This document shows, piece by piece, positions 62,200 to 64,000 of a stretch of 64,000 nt of DNA. The position numbers were made by a program, and so were the translations under genes. Every line of letters starts with the position of its first letter. The stretch's first letter is position 1. The notes beneath the pieces were generated by a model. That model worked only from the letters and a program-made list of their open reading frames with translations. It made no database searches and was not told the DNA's origin. Source of the DNA: Ectothiorhodospira shaposhnikovii (GTDB taxonomy: Bacteria > Pseudomonadota > Gammaproteobacteria > Ectothiorhodospirales > Ectothiorhodospiraceae); contig NZ_JAJMLZ010000006.1 in assembly GCF_022227765.1 (NCBI RefSeq), forward strand, positions 186,001 through 250,000, in the 5' to 3' direction.

Positions 62200-64000
62200 T
62201 TACTTGAGCTGGCGGTTGATGATGTCGCTGTATTTTCTTTCGATCACGTGGCGCTTTTTCTTGAAGGTGCTGGTGATTTCCTCTCCCGGAGTGAACTCCT
62301 TGTCCAGGAAGTAGATGCTGTGCAGCTTCTCGTGGGGCCTGAAGCCCTTGCGGGGGTGGAGCAGCTTGTTCATCTCGCCACGGAGGCGATCCAGCAGATG
62401 CTTGTCCTTGAGGGCCTCGTCGGCTTCTCCCACGATCTGGTTGTACTTCTCCTGGACAAACTCTCGCAGCTTCTCCATGTCGGGCACGATGAGGGCGCCC
62501 AGCCCCTTCTTGTCCTGTCCCACCAGCACGGCGTCCTTGACGAAGGGGAACATGGACAGGGTGGCCTCGATGTTGGTCGGGTCCACGTTCTCGCCGCTGG
62601 CGAGGACGATGATGTCCTTGGCCCGTCCGGTGATGACCAGTTCTCCGGTCAGGGTCATGCGCCCCAGATCACCGGTGCGCAGGAAGCCGTCGGGGGTGAA
62701 GGCCTGCGCATTGGCGATGTCGTTGTCGTAATAGCCCTTGAATACCTGGGCGCCCCGCACCTGGATTTCCCCTTCGGTGCCGGGGGGGAGCGGTTGATCG
62801 GTGGCGTCCACGATGCGCAGTTCCGTTTCGCCCACGGCCGGACCCAGGGTGCCGAATACATCACATTCCAGGCCGCGACCGGCAATGCCCGGTGAACACT
62901 CGGTCATGCCGTAGGCATTGATGATGCGGATGCCGATGGCGTCGATCCATTCGTCCAGATAGGGCGGCAGGCTGCCGCCGCCGCTGATGGCGGCTTTGAG
63001 GCGGCCGCCGAACTTCTCCTGGACCAGGCGGAATTTCTTGCGTGCCACAAGGTTGGGCAGGAACAGCAGGGCGTTGGTCAGGGCCGCCCGGCTCTTGTCC
63101 CCGGCCTGCCGCAGGACCGGGGGTTTGGTGAACACCGGCAACTGATTGTTCAGAATGCGCTGATTGCGCCGGTAGGTGGCGGAGACCCGGACCAGCAGAT
63201 TGAAGATCCGGGCCTTTTTCGGGTCCTTTTTCTTCAGTTCGGTGGTGATGCGGGTGTACAGGGCTTCCCACACCCTGGGTACGGTGGCCACCAGGGTGGG
63301 CCGGTAGGTCTCCAGGTCCTGGGCAAAGGTCCGGATCGAGGAATAGACCAGGCAACTGCCGCGGGCGATGCCGATGTATTCGGCGGTCCGTTCGAAGATG
63401 TGCCAGGAGGGCAGGATCGACACCCAGACATCCGTCTCGTTGAGCGCGATGAGTGGGGGCAGGGTGCGGATGTTGTGCATGATGTTGCTGTGGGTGAGCA
63501 TGACCCCTTTGGGCGTGCCGGTGGTGCCCGAGGTATAGATGATGGTCAGCAGATCTTCCGGCTGGATGTGCTCCGCCAGTCCCTTGAACCATTCGATCTC
63601 CCGGGGCTCAATAGTGCGATTCGCCAGGATCTCGGTATAGGACACCACCTTGTGGAACCAGGTGTTCTTTTCCGCCCCCACCATCACGAACACGCCCCGG
63701 GGCTTGAGGCTGTGCAGCAGGTCCTGGTGGGCTTCGTAGACCGCGTCCGTTTCCACGATCACGAATTCGGCGCCGGAGTGGTTGATGATGTACTCGATCT
63801 CGCCGGCCGGTGTATCGCAGCCGCGGGGCACGCTCACCGCGCCCAGGGCCTGCAGTGCCATGTCGGTGACGATCCAGGCGTAGCGGTTGTCGGACAGCAG
63901 GAAGACCTTGTCGCCCCGGCGGATCTTGCCGGCCTTGAAGGCCCGTGCCAGCAGCAGCACATCCTCGAAGAATTTTTCGTAGGTGACCCGGAATTCTTCC
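62200..64000 (-). CDS. Long-chain fatty-acid CoA ligase / AMP-binding protein (cut by window edge)
   Basis: The reading frame is open to base 64000 (EEFRVTYEKFFEDVLLLARA at the edge), so the N-terminus lies outside. At least 600 residues are visible. The AMP-binding motif TIIYTSGTTGTPKGVMLTHS is complete. Gate and adenylation motifs follow: GGGSLPPYLDEWIDA, NAYGMTECSPG, GFLRTGDLGRM and ITGRAKDIIVLASGENVDPT. The C-terminal catalytic lysine region is ITSTFKKKRHVIERKY. The type resembles FAA1/FadD15-like long-chain acyl-CoA synthetases (AMP-forming), which activate fatty acids at the membrane. The exact chain length preference is unknown. Confidence 0.93.
   Translation of the reverse strand, partial: EEFRVTYEKFFEDVLLLARAFKAGKIRRGDKVFLLSDNRYAWIVTDMALQALGAVSVPRGCDTPAGEIEYIINHSGAEFVIVETDAVYEAHQDLLHSLKPRGVFVMVGAEKNTWFHKVVSYTEILANRTIEPREIEWFKGLAEHIQPEDLLTIIYTSGTTGTPKGVMLTHSNIMHNIRTLPPLIALNETDVWVSILPSWHIFERTAEYIGIARGSCLVYSSIRTFAQDLETYRPTLVATVPRVWEALYTRITTELKKKDPKKARIFNLLVRVSATYRRNQRILNNQLPVFTKPPVLRQAGDKSRAALTNALLFLPNLVARKKFRLVQEKFGGRLKAAISGGGSLPPYLDEWIDAIGIRIINAYGMTECSPGIAGRGLECDVFGTLGPAVGETELRIVDATDQPLPPGTEGEIQVRGAQVFKGYYDNDIANAQAFTPDGFLRTGDLGRMTLTGELVITGRAKDIIVLASGENVDPTNIEATLSMFPFVKDAVLVGQDKKGLGALIVPDMEKLREFVQEKYNQIVGEADEALKDKHLLDRLRGEMNKLLHPRKGFRPHEKLHSIYFLDKEFTPGEEITSTFKKKRHVIERKYSDIINRQLK

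Overview
The window is a high-GC stretch of a gammaproteobacterial chromosome, made almost entirely of conserved core genes. Protein signatures and gene order point to the Chromatiales/Ectothiorhodospiraceae side of the class. The signs are an Alvin-type 2[4Fe-4S] ferredoxin after coaD, dciA in place of secM beside lpxC, a TsuA/YedE-type thiosulfate permease, and zapD-coaE-pilD-pilC-pilB gene order. This is inference; no 16S rRNA lies in the window. There are no prophage, integrase, transposase or CRISPR signatures. One gene is cut at each edge: lpxC on the left and an acyl-CoA synthetase on the right.

Layout. 1-7.8 kb: end of lpxC, dciA, an M23 envelope peptidase, secA, argJ, a Nudix-ThiE fusion and a small periplasmic protein. 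7.8-16.6 kb, minus strand: zapD, coaE, the type IV pilus genes pilD-pilC-pilB, the PilR/PilS two-component system and a PP0621-family zinc-ribbon protein. 16.7-20.9 kb: sucCD, nadE, glnB. 21-23.3 kb: nitroreductase, then bamD divergent from rluD. 23.3-26.9 kb: a long structured leader, a 123-residue protein resembling the MgtE N-domain, and two tandem MgtE magnesium channels. This is the least ordinary part of the window. 26.9-34.5 kb: PfkB kinase, HlyIII protein, a PA2778/PA2779 pair, UMF1-like MFS transporter, coaD, ferredoxin, mutM and a FkbO/Hyg5/XanB2-type chorismatase. 34.7-41.3 kb: Hsp20 and a partner ORF, rpmB-rpmG, folB-folK, pteridine reductase, MidA-type methyltransferase, cca and an NDUFA9-like reductase. 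41.5-54.5 kb, plus strand: aldehyde dehydrogenase, DedA, an Omp85 protein, nudB-yebC-ruvC-ruvA-ruvB, and ybgC-tolQ-tolR-tolA-tolB-pal-cpoB-queE. 54.5-64 kb: a REP-derived repeat array, queC, the thiosulfate permease, tRNA-Lys, FMN reductase, inositol monophosphatase family protein, a DrrAB-like ABC exporter, ybaK, a PAS/Fis-type regulator and the acyl-CoA synthetase.

How they work together. Envelope biogenesis dominates: lipid A (lpxC), protein export (secA), outer-membrane assembly (bamD, Omp85), outer-membrane constriction (tol-pal-cpoB), division (zapD) and type IV pili. Folate and pterin genes (folB, folK, pteridine reductase), queuosine genes (queE, queC), CoA genes (coaE, coaD) and Holliday-junction processing (ruvCAB) form smaller functional groups. 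Many genes overlap by 1-4 bases in ATGA or GTGA junctions, so translational coupling is common. Several junctions carry long perfect hairpins without a U-tract.
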